A DNA stretch of 64,000 nucleotides from assembly GCF_000165835.1 (NCBI RefSeq), contig NC_014640.1, forward strand, positions 3,534,001 through 3,598,000, read 5' to 3'. Positions 25,519 to 35,587 of the stretch are shown piece after piece. The stretch is from Achromobacter xylosoxidans A8 (GTDB taxonomy: Bacteria; Pseudomonadota; Gammaproteobacteria; Burkholderiales; Burkholderiaceae_B). The notes beneath the pieces are model-generated. The model saw only the letters and a program-made list of their open reading frames with translations, made no database searches and was not told the DNA's origin. Every line of letters begins with the position of its first letter. Position 1 is the first letter of the stretch. The position numbers were made by a program, and so were the translations under genes.

Positions 25519-26673
25519 TCATCCTCCCTGTTCTGCCGGCGCCAGGCGCAGCAATTCGCCCGGCGAGGCGTCGGTCAACACGTACACATAGCCGTCCGGC
25601 CCTTGCCGCACGTCGCGTATCCGCTGCTTGCGGTCCGTCAGCAGCCACTCCTGGGCCACCACGCGGTCGCCGTCCAAGGTCAGGCGGATGAGATTCTGGT
25701 TGGCGAGCGCGCCGATGAATACGGAGTTGCGCCAGGCCGGAAACCGGTCCGCGTTGTAGAAAGCCATGCCGCTGATGGCCGGCGACTTGGGCCACCAGTA
25801 CAGCGGCGCCTCCATGCCGGGCAGTTCCGCGCCCTTGGCTTCGGGGATGGGCTGGCCGGAATAGTTGATGCCGTGGGTGACCAGCGGCCAGCCGTAGTTC
25901 TTGCCGCGCTGGACCAGATTGATCTCGTCCCCGCCGCGGGGTCCGTGTTCGTTTTCCCAGAGCTGGCCGGTCCAGGGGTTGAGCGCCATGCCCTGGGGAT
26001 TGCGATGGCCGTAGGACCAGATCTCGGGCCGCGCGCCGGCCTGGCCGACGAAAGGATTGTCGGTCGGCACCGAACCGTCGACCTTCAGCCGCACCACCTT
26101 GCCTTGCAGCTTGTCCAGGTCCTGCGCGGTAGGCCGCTGGTTGTTTTCGCCCAGCGAGATGTAGAGATAGCCCTTACCGTCGAACACCAGCCGCGAGCCG
26201 TAATGCAGGCCCGACGACAGCTTGGGTTGCTGGCGGAACAGCACACGGAAATCCTCCAGCGCCGAGCCGTCGGCGGACAGCCGGCCGCGGCCTACCGCGG
26301 TGCCGCTCTTCGAGCCCTCGGCTTCGGCATAAGACAGGTAGACGTATCTGTCCTTGGCAAAATCCGGCGACAGCGCCACGTCCAGCAGGCCGCCCTGGCC
26401 CTGCGCCGCGACCTTGGGCACGCCGGCCAATGGCTTGGACAATCCGCCCGGAATGCGCAGCAGCCTGAGGCTACCGGGACGCTCCGTAATGAGCACGCCG
26501 CCCTCGGGCAGAAAGGCCATGGCCCAGGGATGGTTGAGGCCGCCCACCACGGCCGTGACGCGGGCCGGGACGGAAGCGGGTTCGGGACCGGGCTGCGCGG
26601 ACACGGCCAACGCGGCGCTCAGCGTGAACGACAGGAACAGCGCGCGCGTGATCGCGGCGGGGCGTGACGGCAT
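25519..26673 (-). CDS. PQQ-type soluble aldose sugar dehydrogenase (glucose/sorbosone family)
   Basis: 384 residues: signal peptide (SFTLSAALAVSAQ), then a six-bladed propeller. Family motifs are LNHPWAMAFLPEGGVLITER, GQGGLLDVALSPDF, SYGHRNPQGMALNPWTGQLW, ENEHGPRGGDEINLV and GKNYGWPLVTHG. The closest characterised type is E. coli YliI/Asd, a periplasmic PQQ-dependent aldose dehydrogenase. No PQQ synthesis genes are in the window. The ATG at 26673 is 6 bases after GGAG. It sits directly upstream of a GST. Confidence 0.9.
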   Translation of the reverse strand: MPSRPAAITRALFLSFTLSAALAVSAQPGPEPASVPARVTAVVGGLNHPWAMAFLPEGGVLITERPGSLRLLRIPGGLSKPLAGVPKVAAQGQGGLLDVALSPDFAKDRYVYLSYAEAEGSKSGTAVGRGRLSADGSALEDFRVLFRQQPKLSSGLHYGSRLVFDGKGYLYISLGENNQRPTAQDLDKLQGKVVRLKVDGSVPTDNPFVGQAGARPEIWSYGHRNPQGMALNPWTGQLWENEHGPRGGDEINLVQRGKNYGWPLVTHGINYSGQPIPEAKGAELPGMEAPLYWWPKSPAISGMAFYNADRFPAWRNSVFIGALANQNLIRLTLDGDRVVAQEWLLTDRKQRIRDVRQGPDGYVYVLTDASPGELLRLAPAEQGG

Positions 26674-26753
26674 GGGCATCTCCGGCAACGGGTGGCGTAC
26701 CATATCGGCCAGGAACGGAGATCCCCGTCCTTGCTCTCAGGAGACCCCATCTG

Positions 26754-27365
26754 ATGAAACTGTACTACATGCCCGGCGCGTGCTCGCTCGCATCCCATAT
26801 CGTTCTGGAATGGATCGGCAAACCCTATGAAACGCACAAGCTGAGCCGCGACGAGCTCAAGGGCCCGGAGTTCCTGAAGGTCAACCCGCTGGGCGCCGTG
26901 CCGGCCCTGGCACACGATGGCTGGACCGTGACGCAGAACGCCGCCATCCTCGAATACCTGGCTGAACATGCCCCGGAACTGAACCTGCTGGGCGACGGCA
27001 CGCCGCGCTCGCGCGCCGAAGTGCGCCGCTGGCTGGGCTTTATCAACTCCGATATCCACAAGACCTTCTCGATGATCTTCGGCGCCCCGCGTTTCCTGGG
27101 CGACGAAGCCGCGCAGAAGGAACTGGCGGCATCCGCTTCCGCGCTGCTGAGCAAGCTGTTCGCGCAGCTGGACGGCCAGCTCGCCGGCAAGTCCTACCTG
27201 ACCGGCGACAAGCCCTCCATCGCCGACGCCTACCTGTACGTGGTGCTGCGCTGGGCGCACGGCAAGGAAGTGAACCTGGCGGGCCTGGACAACCTGGCCG
27301 CCTTCTTCAAGCGCATGGAAGCCGACAAGGGCGTGCAGGCCGCGCTCAAGGCCGAAGGCCTGTAA
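26754..27365 (+). CDS. gst: Beta-class glutathione S-transferase
   Basis: 203 residues. The N-terminus MKLYYMPGACSLASHIVLEW carries the beta-class catalytic Cys10. GAVPALAHDGWTVTQNAAIL holds the cis-Pro and glutathione contact. The length and the C-terminal helical domain (LTGDKPSIADAYLYVVLRWA) match bacterial beta GSTs such as those of E. coli and Proteus. It conjugates or reduces electrophiles with glutathione in the cytoplasm. It is divergent from the sugar dehydrogenase across 80 bases. Confidence 0.94.
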   Translation: MKLYYMPGACSLASHIVLEWIGKPYETHKLSRDELKGPEFLKVNPLGAVPALAHDGWTVTQNAAILEYLAEHAPELNLLGDGTPRSRAEVRRWLGFINSDIHKTFSMIFGAPRFLGDEAAQKELAASASALLSKLFAQLDGQLAGKSYLTGDKPSIADAYLYVVLRWAHGKEVNLAGLDNLAAFFKRMEADKGVQAALKAEGL

Positions 27366-27400
27366 GGCTTTCCGAGGCTTGCGCCGACTGGCGCAAGCCC

Positions 27401-28372
27401 TCAGCGGGAAGCGTCCGACGCTTCTGCCAGATCGGGCGGCGCACCCTCTTCCAGCGTCTTCTTCACCGCCGCCAGAAAGCGCCGCGCCAGCAGGGGCGGC
27501 GCGCTCAGATTCGAATGCGTGGCCCAGATGTCCACGCTGGCCTGCGGCGATATCGGCCGCAACACCATATGCGCGGCCTGGTCCGGCGTCACGCACCAGG
27601 CGTCGACCAGCGCCGGCCCCAAGCCCTGCTGCACGAACGAACAGGCAGTCACGGGCGAATGCACCTCCACCGCCGCCGCGCAAGCCGGCCCCTCGCCGAA
27701 GAAAGGCTTGAGCGCCCGCGCCAGCGGCGTGTCGCGCGGATAGCCGATCCAGGCCGCCGTGGAGAAATCCTCCGGCTGTACGACTTCGCGCGCCGCCAGC
27801 GGATGGCCGGCAGGCAGCGCGCACAGGATCGGCACCTGCGCCAGGCGCACGGATCGCAGATTGGGATGATCGGGCGGCTGCATGGAAACGCCGATGTCCG
27901 CCTGGCCCGACAGGAAATACGCCGCCAGTTCATCGAAGGTCACGCTGCGGTAATCGACCCGCGCGTCGGCGTTGCGGCCGCGGAAACGGTCCAGCGCCAT
28001 CGGTATCAGGCGCTGGCCGAAACTGGCGCTGGCGACGATTTTCAGCATACCCGCGCCCGATTGGCCAAGGCTGGCCGCCAGGTCGTTCACGCGTTGGATG
28101 CCGCCATAGACCTGCTCGACTTCCGCGTACAGCCGGCGCGCCTCGGCCGTGGGCGACAGCCGGCTCTTCACGCGCTCGAACAGCTTGTAGCCCAGCCGGC
28201 TCTCGGTCAGCGCCAGCACGCGGCTGACCGCGGGCTGCGACACATGCAGCATGCGCCCCGCGCCGCTGATCGATCCGGCCATCATGATGGCCCGGAACAC
28301 CTCGATCTGGCGCAGGTTCAAAGGCCGACCGGCAGTGGGTCCGACCTCGTCCGCGTAGGCATGCTCATCCAT
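27401..28372 (-). CDS. LysR-type regulator of the D-amino-acid cluster
   Basis: 323 residues: a winged helix in residues about 20-80 (LNLRQIEVFRAIMMAGSISG, then RMLHVSQPAVSRVLALTESR) and an effector-binding domain. The ATG at 28372 has AGGGG upstream; a longer frame crosses the divergent promoter. It faces the Bug/D-aminoacylase/racemase operon across 133 bases containing helically phased repeats, and is its likely activator. Confidence 0.91.
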   Translation of the reverse strand: MDEHAYADEVGPTAGRPLNLRQIEVFRAIMMAGSISGAGRMLHVSQPAVSRVLALTESRLGYKLFERVKSRLSPTAEARRLYAEVEQVYGGIQRVNDLAASLGQSGAGMLKIVASASFGQRLIPMALDRFRGRNADARVDYRSVTFDELAAYFLSGQADIGVSMQPPDHPNLRSVRLAQVPILCALPAGHPLAAREVVQPEDFSTAAWIGYPRDTPLARALKPFFGEGPACAAAVEVHSPVTACSFVQQGLGPALVDAWCVTPDQAAHMVLRPISPQASVDIWATHSNLSAPPLLARRFLAAVKKTLEEGAPPDLAEASDASR

Positions 28373-28399
28373 TTTTTCCCCTGGCAAATCAGCCCCAAA

Positions 28400-28437
28400 C
28401 CGATAACGCCCGATTATAGGTTTTCGACATTTTTCGA
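28400..28437. promoter_or_regulatory. Helically phased repeats in the LysR/Bug spacer
   Basis: CCGATAA (28400-28406) and CCGATTA (28410-28416) are 10 bases apart; TTTTCGA occurs at 28421-28427 and again at 28431-28437, also 10 apart. All four boxes therefore face the same side of the helix, and the two pairs are roughly inverted with respect to each other, as in LysR activation sites. Confidence 0.5.
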
Positions 28438-28505
28438 TGAGGGCGAGCGCCGTCCCGGGGTGTAACCTGCCCGCCTCAACACTAGAAAACCAGGGGAAAT
28501 CCACC

Positions 28506-29483
28506 ATGCACAGCAAAGTCATCCGCGGCCTTTCCGCGCTGGCGCTCGGCGCCGTCCTGACCGCCACTGCCACCGCCGGCGCCTATCCCGACAAGCCCAT
28601 CACCTTCGTGGTGCCGTCCGCCGCGGGCGGCTCGCCCGACGTGCTGTCGCGCCTGATCACGACCCAGCTGGCGCGCGACACCGGCGCCACCGTGGTGGTC
28701 GAAAACCGCCCCGGCGCCGCCGGCAACATCGGCATCGCCCTGGTCAAGCGCGCCGCGCCCGACGGCTACACGGTCGGCTACGGCAACATCAACACGCTGG
28801 CCGTGAACCGCTCGCTGTTCAAGCGCCTGCCGTATGACGTGGACGCGGACCTGACTCCCGTGGCGCATCTGTTCGATCTGTACAACGCGCTGATCGTACC
28901 GGCCGACTCCCCGGTCAAGAGCGTGCAGGACTTGATCGACCGCGCCCGCAAGGAACCCGGCCGCCTGTCCTACGGCGCCTCGGGCGTGGGCACCACCGGC
29001 CACATGGGCGGAGAACTGTTCAAGAGCATGGCCAAGATCAACGTCATGTTCATCCCCTACAACGGCGGCCCCGCCGCCATCCAGGACCTGTTGGGCGGCC
29101 GCCTCGACTACCTGTTCGTCAACACCTCGGAAGCGACCCCGCTGGTCAAGAGCGGCAAGGTCCGCGCCATCGGCGTAAGCAGCCTGAAGCGCCTGGCGCT
29201 GATGCCCGACGTACCCACCCTGGACGAAGCCGGCCTGAAGGGCTATGAGACCGTCGCCTGGGGCGGCGTGGTCGCGCCCAAGGGCACGCCGCCGGAAGTG
29301 GTCGCCACCCTGAACGCCGCCATCCAGAAGGCGCTGCAGGCGCCTGACGTACGCACCGGCCTGGCCACGCTGGGCGCCGAACCGGCCAGCGGCTCGCCCG
29401 CCGACTTCAAGCAGCTGATCGACCGCGAAACCGCCAAGTGGCAACAGATCATCGACGGCGCCGGCATCGAGAAACTCGATTGA
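28506..29483 (+). CDS. Bug-family TTT solute receptor
   Basis: 325 residues: signal peptide (RGLSALALGAVLTATATAGA), then YPDKPITFVVPSAAGGSPD, VVENRPGAAGNIG and APDGYTVGYGNI, the Bug fingerprint. It is first in an operon with a D-aminoacylase and a racemase, so its ligand is probably an N-acylated or D-configured amino acid. No TctAB genes are adjacent. AGGGGAAA precedes the ATG. The downstream gene starts 3 bases after its stop. Confidence 0.93.
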   Translation: MHSKVIRGLSALALGAVLTATATAGAYPDKPITFVVPSAAGGSPDVLSRLITTQLARDTGATVVVENRPGAAGNIGIALVKRAAPDGYTVGYGNINTLAVNRSLFKRLPYDVDADLTPVAHLFDLYNALIVPADSPVKSVQDLIDRARKEPGRLSYGASGVGTTGHMGGELFKSMAKINVMFIPYNGGPAAIQDLLGGRLDYLFVNTSEATPLVKSGKVRAIGVSSLKRLALMPDVPTLDEAGLKGYETVAWGGVVAPKGTPPEVVATLNAAIQKALQAPDVRTGLATLGAEPASGSPADFKQLIDRETAKWQQIIDGAGIEKLD

Positions 29484-29485
29484 AC

Positions 29486-30952
29486 ATGAGCACGCGCATG
29501 CTGCAAGCAGACTTCATCGTGGCAGGCGCCACGCTCATCGACGGCAGCGGCGGACCCGCCCGCCAGGGCGACCTGGCGGTGCTGGACGGACGCATCGCGG
29601 CGCTGGGCGAGTTCGCCCATCCCGCCGGCGTCCCCGTCATCGACGCCAGCGGCATGACGCTGGCGCCCGGCTTCATCGATTCCCACACCCACGACGACGG
29701 CTACCTGCTGGCGCACCCGGACATGCTGCCCAAGGTCTCGCAGGGCATCACCACCGTGGTCACCGGCAATTGCGGCATCAGCCTGGCGCCGCTGACCGGC
29801 GCCGCGATCCCGCAACCGCTGGATCTGCTGGGTCCGGCCGAGCTGTTCCGTTTCGGCACCTTCCGCGCCTGGCTGGACGCACTGCGCGCCACGCCCGCCG
29901 CCGTCAACGTCGCGCCCCTGGTCGGCCACACCACGCTGCGCGTGGCCGTCATGGCAGACACCTCGCGCGCCGCCGACCCGGACGAGCGCGCCGCCATGCG
30001 CGAATTGCTGCAAGAAGCGCTGGACGCGGGCGCCTTCGGCGTTTCCACCGGCACCTTCTACCCGCCGGCCAGCGCCGCGCCCACCGACGAAATCATCGAC
30101 GTCTGCGCGCCGCTGCGCGGCCGTCCCGGCGTGTACGCCACCCATCTGCGCGACGAGGCGGACCACATCGTCCCGGCCATGGAAGAAGCGCTGCTGATCG
30201 GCCGCGAACTCGATTGCCGCGTGGTGTTCTCGCACCACAAGCTGGCCGGCGAACGCAACCACGGCCGCAGCCGCGAAACCCTGGACCTGATCAGCCGCGC
30301 CGCCGCCAGCCAGGCTGTGTGCCTGGACTGCCATCCCTACCCTGCCACCTCCACGATGCTGCGGCTGGACCGGGCGCGGCTGGCCAGCCGCACCATGATC
30401 ACCTGGTCCAAGGGCTACCCCGAGGCCACCGGCCGCGACTTCGGCGAGGTCATGGCCGAACTGGGCCTGGACGACGAGGCCGCCATCGCCCGCCTGGCGC
30501 CGGCCGGCGCCATCTACTTCCTGATGGATCCGGCCGACGTCGGCCGCATCTTCTCGCATCCGCTGACCATGGTGGGTTCCGACGGCCTGCCGTTCGACCC
30601 GCATCCGCATCCACGCCAATGGGGCACTTTCACCCACGTGCTGCGCGCCATGGTGCGCGAACAAGGCCTGCTGACACTGGAAGCCGCCATCCACAAAATG
30701 ACCGGCCTCGCCGCGGACCAATACGGCATCGCGCAGCGCGGACTGCTGCGCGAGGGGTATCATGCTGATATGGTGCTGTTCGATCCCGCCACGGTGACAG
30801 ATGTGGCCACTTTTTCAGCTCCCATTCAGGCAAGCCAAGGCATCCAGGCAGTTTGGGTCAACGGCAAGCAGGTCTGGGACGGGGAACGAACCGGCGCCGA
30901 ACGCCCGGGCCAGGTTCTGACGCCCGGGACGGCATTAGCTCGGAGTGAATAA
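29486..30952 (+). CDS. N-acyl-D-amino-acid deacylase (D-aminoacylase)
   Basis: 488 residues of the amidohydrolase superfamily. The metal-binding SHTHDDGYL follows APGFID; GNCGISLAP, HLRDEADHIVPAMEEAL and VFSHHKLAGERNHG match D-aminoacylases, which use zinc to release D-amino acids from N-acyl derivatives. GSDGLPFDPHPHPRQWGTF near residue 370 is also characteristic. It has no signal peptide and acts in the cytoplasm. The ATG at 29486 or the one at 29498 could be used. It is followed by a racemase one base after the stop, giving a pathway from N-acyl-D-amino acid to L-amino acid. Confidence 0.92.
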   Translation: MSTRMLQADFIVAGATLIDGSGGPARQGDLAVLDGRIAALGEFAHPAGVPVIDASGMTLAPGFIDSHTHDDGYLLAHPDMLPKVSQGITTVVTGNCGISLAPLTGAAIPQPLDLLGPAELFRFGTFRAWLDALRATPAAVNVAPLVGHTTLRVAVMADTSRAADPDERAAMRELLQEALDAGAFGVSTGTFYPPASAAPTDEIIDVCAPLRGRPGVYATHLRDEADHIVPAMEEALLIGRELDCRVVFSHHKLAGERNHGRSRETLDLISRAAASQAVCLDCHPYPATSTMLRLDRARLASRTMITWSKGYPEATGRDFGEVMAELGLDDEAAIARLAPAGAIYFLMDPADVGRIFSHPLTMVGSDGLPFDPHPHPRQWGTFTHVLRAMVREQGLLTLEAAIHKMTGLAADQYGIAQRGLLREGYHADMVLFDPATVTDVATFSAPIQASQGIQAVWVNGKQVWDGERTGAERPGQVLTPGTALARSE

Positions 30953-30953
30953 C

Positions 30954-31688
30954 GTGAACAACTATTCCCAGGGTTGTTACCTGGGTGTATTGGGCGGCAT
31001 GGGCCCCATGGCCGGCGCGGCCTTTGCCCTGCGCCTGGCGGCACTTACGCCCGCCGCGATCGACCAGCAGCACATTCCCACACTGCTGCGCAACGACCCC
31101 CGCATCCCCGACCGCTCCAGCGCCTACATGGCCGGCGGCGAGAATCCCCTGCCCTACATGCAGGAAGGCGTGCGCTTCCTGCAGGACGCCGGCGCGCGGC
31201 TCATCGCAATTCCCTGCAACACGGCCCACCTCTGGTACGACCAGATCGCCGCGTCCACCGGCGTGCCGGTGCTGCACATCATCCAGGCCGTCATCGACGA
31301 CCTGCGCCGCCTGGGCCTGTCCGCCGGCCGCATCGGCCTGATGGGCACCGCCGCCACCTTGAAGCTGGGCCTCTACCAGCAGCATCTGGAAGCGCAAGGC
31401 TACCAATGCATCGTGCCGGACGACGATGAAGTCGAGCGCTACTGCATGGGTTCGATCCGCGCGGTCAAGGCCAATCGCCTGGAAGACGCCTACGCCCCGG
31501 CCGCCGAATGCATCGCCCGCCTCAAGGCGCGCGGCGCGGATGCCGTGGTGCTGGGCTGCACCGAACTGCCGCTGGCGGTGCCGCACGCGCTGCGCCCCAG
31601 CCTCGGCGTAACGCTGACGGATTCGATCGACGCGCTGGCTCGGGCGGCGATCGCGCACTACCAGGCCGAGGAACTGGCGGCCGCTTGA
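30954..31688 (+). CDS. Aspartate/glutamate racemase family protein
   Basis: 244 residues. Both catalytic cysteines are present: PCNTAH (Cys88) and GCTELPL (Cys202). The N-terminus YLGVLGGMGPMAGAAF is the family signature. It is expected to interconvert D- and L-aspartate or glutamate, PLP-independently. The GTG at 30954 is preferred because GGAG lies 8 bases before it; a GTG at 30945 overlaps that site. Tight packing with D-aminoacylase implies that released D-Glu or D-Asp is the substrate. Confidence 0.9.
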   Translation: MNNYSQGCYLGVLGGMGPMAGAAFALRLAALTPAAIDQQHIPTLLRNDPRIPDRSSAYMAGGENPLPYMQEGVRFLQDAGARLIAIPCNTAHLWYDQIAASTGVPVLHIIQAVIDDLRRLGLSAGRIGLMGTAATLKLGLYQQHLEAQGYQCIVPDDDEVERYCMGSIRAVKANRLEDAYAPAAECIARLKARGADAVVLGCTELPLAVPHALRPSLGVTLTDSIDALARAAIAHYQAEELAAA

Positions 31689-31716
31689 GCCGCCGCAGCC
31701 CGTCCGCGGGGAAACG

Positions 31717-31742
31717 AAAAAAAAGCGCATCTTGCGATGCGC
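31717..31742 (-). terminator. Intrinsic terminator of the liv operon
   Basis: A 7-bp perfect stem GCGCATC/GATGCGC (31725-31731 with 31736-31742), loop TTGC, is followed on the minus strand by a run of eight T. It lies 29 bases past the livF stop. On the plus strand only weak T follows, but it may also end the racemase transcript. Confidence 0.85.
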
Positions 31743-31770
31743 CCGAATTTCCCTTCGCGGGGAATTGCCA

Positions 31771-32471
<701 letters not shown>

Positions 32472-32472
<1 letters not shown>

Positions 32473-33239
32473 TATTCCTCCCCCAGGTACGCTTTGATGA
32501 CGCGCTCGTCGTTGCGCACCTGCTCGGGGGTGCCGGTAGTGATGGGCTTGCCGTGCTCCATGACCAGGATGCGGTCCGAGATGCCCATGATCAGGCTCAT
32601 GTCGTGCTCGATCAGCAGCACCGCGACGCCGAACTCGCGCCGCAGCTGGTCGATCAGCGACTGCAGATCACGTTTTTCCTGAGGATTCAGGCCCGCCGCC
32701 GGTTCGTCCAGCATCAGGAGGCGCGGCTTGGTGATCATGCAGCGCGCGATCTCCAGGCGGCGTTGGTGGCCGTAGGCCAGGTTGCCCGCCTCGCGGTTGG
32801 CGAACTCGCGCAAGCCCATGAAATCCAGCCATTGCGCCGCGCGCGCCAGCGCATCGGTCTCCGACTGGCGATAGGACTTGAGCTTGAGCAGGCCCGGCAA
32901 GAGCCGAGATTCCACCTGGGTATGCTGCGCCACCAGCAGGTTTTCCAGCACGGTCAGTTGCTTGAACAGGCGCACGTTCTGGAAGGTGCGCACCAGCCCG
33001 TGGCGCGCGACCTTATGGCTGGGCAGGCCGGTGATGGCCTTGCCGTCCATGGTGATGTCGCCCGCCGTCGGCGCATAGAAGCCGCCCACGCAGTTGAACA
33101 CGGTGGTCTTGCCGGCCCCGTTGGGGCCGATGATGGCGAACACCTCGTCGGATTTGACTTCGAACGCCACGCTGTCGACGGCCAGCAGGCCGCCGAACCG
33201 CATGGTGAGTCCGGAAACTTTCAGCAATGCCTCGCTCAT
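32472..33239 (-). CDS. livG: Branched-chain amino-acid ABC transporter ATPase LivG
   Basis: 255 residues with Walker [10 protein letters not shown], signature [13 protein letters not shown] (the LivG variant), Walker [14 protein letters not shown] and switch [15 protein letters not shown]. It is partner of LivF. Its start overlaps the livM stop by 4 bases (33236-33239). Confidence 0.95.
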
Positions 33240-34471
33240 TTAGCCAACTCCACATGGGGACGCTTCATGGGCAACAACCCCTGCGGACGCCACATCATCA
33301 TCAATACCATCACCAGGCCGAACATCAGCATGCGGTACTCGGCGAATTCGCGCGCGACTTCCGGCAACACCGTCAGCAGCACGGCCGCCAGGATCACGCC
33401 CACCTGCGAGCCCATGCCGCCCAGCACCACGATGGCCAGGATCAACGCAGATTCGATGAAGGTGAAGGACTCCGGGTTCACCATGCCCTGGCGCGCTGCG
33501 AAGAACGCGCCGCCAAAACCGGCGAACATGGCGCCCAGCGTGAACGCGGACAGCTTGATGCGCGTGGGGTTCAAGCCCAGCGAACGGCAAGCGATCTCGT
33601 CTTCGCGCAGCGCTTCCCATGCGCGCCCGACCGGCATGCGGATCAGCCGGGTCGACACGAACAGCGTGGCCAGCGCCAGCAGCAGCGCCATCAGGTACAG
33701 ATAGACCACCATGTGCTGGTTCTGGAAGGTCCAGCCCATGAATTCATGGAACGTGGTGCCGCCTTCGGTGCTGGCGCGGCGCGTCATTTCCATGCCGAAC
33801 ACCGTCGGCTTGGGAATGCCCGAAATGCCATCCGGGCCGCCCGTCAACGTATTCAGGTTGATCAGCAACAGGCGGATCATTTCACCGAAGCCCAGCGTCA
33901 CGATCGCCAGGTAGTCGCCGCGCAGCCGCAATACCGGAAAGCCCAGGATGAAGCCGAACAGCGCCGACATGGCGCCCGCAAACGGCAGCGCTTCCCAGAA
34001 GCTCCAGCCGCCCCAGTGGTACAGCAAGGCGTAGGTATAGGCGCCGACCGCGTAGAAGCCCACGAAGCCCAGGTCCAGCAGGCCAGCGAAACCCACCACG
34101 ATGTTCAGGCCCAGGCCCAGCATCACGTAGATCAGCACCAGCGTGGCGATGTCCACCGAGCTGCGCCCGGCGAAGAACGGCCAGATCACCGCGATCGCCA
34201 ACAGCAGCAGCGCAAGCGGCTTGTGGGTACTGGCCGGCGCGGCCGGCAGTGTGGGCATGCTGGTCTTCAGCTTCTGGAACGGCTTGGCGATCCAGGGGCG
34301 CAGCAGCTGGAAGAAGAACACCACCGCGGCGGCAATCGCCACCAGCGACCAGTTCGACTCCATCGTGGTGCGCGCGCCCTGGCGGATCAGCTGCAGGCCG
34401 AAGACGGGGGTGACGATGACGGCCGTCAATACGGCCGCCATCGTGGCGTTTTTCAGATTGTTGTTCGACAT
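33236..34471 (-). CDS. livM: Branched-chain amino-acid ABC transporter permease LivM
   Basis: 411 residues with about ten membrane segments. The permease core ([20 protein letters not shown] and [20 protein letters not shown]) and the cytoplasmic coupling loop [20 protein letters not shown] are typical of LivM. An N-terminal extension of about 95 residues with two extra helices precedes the core, as in E. coli LivM. Its start shares a base with the livH stop. Confidence 0.94.
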   Translation of the reverse strand: MSNNNLKNATMAAVLTAVIVTPVFGLQLIRQGARTTMESNWSLVAIAAAVVFFFQLLRPWIAKPFQKLKTSMPTLPAAPASTHKPLALLLLAIAVIWPFFAGRSSVDIATLVLIYVMLGLGLNIVVGFAGLLDLGFVGFYAVGAYTYALLYHWGGWSFWEALPFAGAMSALFGFILGFPVLRLRGDYLAIVTLGFGEMIRLLLINLNTLTGGPDGISGIPKPTVFGMEMTRRASTEGGTTFHEFMGWTFQNQHMVVYLYLMALLLALATLFVSTRLIRMPVGRAWEALREDEIACRSLGLNPTRIKLSAFTLGAMFAGFGGAFFAARQGMVNPESFTFIESALILAIVVLGGMGSQVGVILAAVLLTVLPEVAREFAEYRMLMFGLVMVLMMMWRPQGLLPMKRPHVELAK

Positions 34472-35397
34472 CAGACTTTTTCCACCTCAGGTTTGCCCAA
34501 CAGCCCGGTGGGACGGAACAGCAGGATCAGGATCAGCAGCGAGAACGCCACGATGTCCTTGTACTGCGAGGAGATGTAGGCGGCCGCGAAGGTCTCGGCC
34601 AGCCCCAGCAGCACGCCGCCCAGCATGGCGCCGGGGATGCTGCCGATGCCGCCCAGCACTGCCGCGGTAAAGGCCTTGATGCCGGCCAGGAAGCCGATGA
34701 AGGGGTTGAGCTTGCCGATGGTGATGGCGATCAGCACGCCGCCCACCGCCGCCAGGATCGCGCCCATCACGAAGGTGAACGAGATCACGCGGTTGGTGTC
34801 GATGCCCAGCAGGTTCGCCATATGCATGTCCTGCGAGCAGGCGCGCGAGGCGCGGCCCATGCGGGAATACTTGATGAACAGCGTCAGCCCGATCATCAGC
34901 AGCACCGTGACCACGATGATCATGATGCGCGAATACGGCACCGTCACGTCGAAGTCGGATCCCATGTGGAACTGCACGGCGCCCGACACCAGCGATGGCA
35001 CCGCCATGTCGCGCGCGCCCTGGCCCAGGGCCACCCAGTTCTGCAGGAAGATCGACATGCCGATGGCGGAAATCAGCGCCACCAGACGGGGGCTGCCGCG
35101 CACGGGCCGGTAAGCGACGCGTTCGACGCTGAATCCGTAGATGCCGGTAACGACGATGGCCACAACCAGCATGGCCGCGATGATGAACGGTATCGGCAAA
35201 CCGCTATTGGTGCCGATGGCCGTCAAGGTGACCAGGCCGACATAGGCGCCGATCATATAGATTTCGCCGTGAGCGAAGTTGATCATACCGATGATGCCGT
35301 AGACCATTGTGTAGCCGATGGCAATCAACGCATAGATCGCGCCCAGAGACAATCCGTTGAAGAATTGCTGGGTAAGTTGGGGTATGAGGTCAGACAT
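34471..35397 (-). CDS. livH: Branched-chain amino-acid ABC transporter permease LivH
   Basis: 308 residues, about eight membrane segments. [38 protein letters not shown] and [20 protein letters not shown] (coupling loop) are LivH hallmarks. The ATG at 35397 follows AAGAGAA; a longer frame runs through the stem-loop in the livK-livH gap. Confidence 0.94.
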   Translation of the reverse strand: MSDLIPQLTQQFFNGLSLGAIYALIAIGYTMVYGIIGMINFAHGEIYMIGAYVGLVTLTAIGTNSGLPIPFIIAAMLVVAIVVTGIYGFSVERVAYRPVRGSPRLVALISAIGMSIFLQNWVALGQGARDMAVPSLVSGAVQFHMGSDFDVTVPYSRIMIIVVTVLLMIGLTLFIKYSRMGRASRACSQDMHMANLLGIDTNRVISFTFVMGAILAAVGGVLIAITIGKLNPFIGFLAGIKAFTAAVLGGIGSIPGAMLGGVLLGLAETFAAAYISSQYKDIVAFSLLILILLFRPTGLLGKPEVEKV

Positions 35398-35416
35398 TAT
35401 TTCTCTTGCTCCAAAT

Positions 35417-35454
35417 GGTTCCGGCCCCGGTGGTAAGACCCGGAGCCGGAAACC
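35417..35454 (-). other. Stem-loop in the livK-livH junction
   Basis: GGTTCCGGCCCCGG (35417-35430) pairs almost completely with CCGGAGCCGGAAACC (35440-35454). Two further hairpins are near: GCCGGC-gacgt-GCCGGC (35560-35576) just after livK, and AGGGCCTG/CAGGCCCT (35470-35477 with 35548-35555). None is followed by a T-run, so they are likely to protect or shape the livK mRNA 3' end. Confidence 0.5.
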
Positions 35455-35587
35455 TGGGCGTATTTTATAAGGGCCTGACATCTGCGCCTGCCGGCCGCAC
35501 AGCGCTTTTGGCGCATCGCTACGCGGATTACGGCAGAACGAGGACGACAGGCCCTACACGCCGGCGACGTGCCGGCGGATCGCGAGT

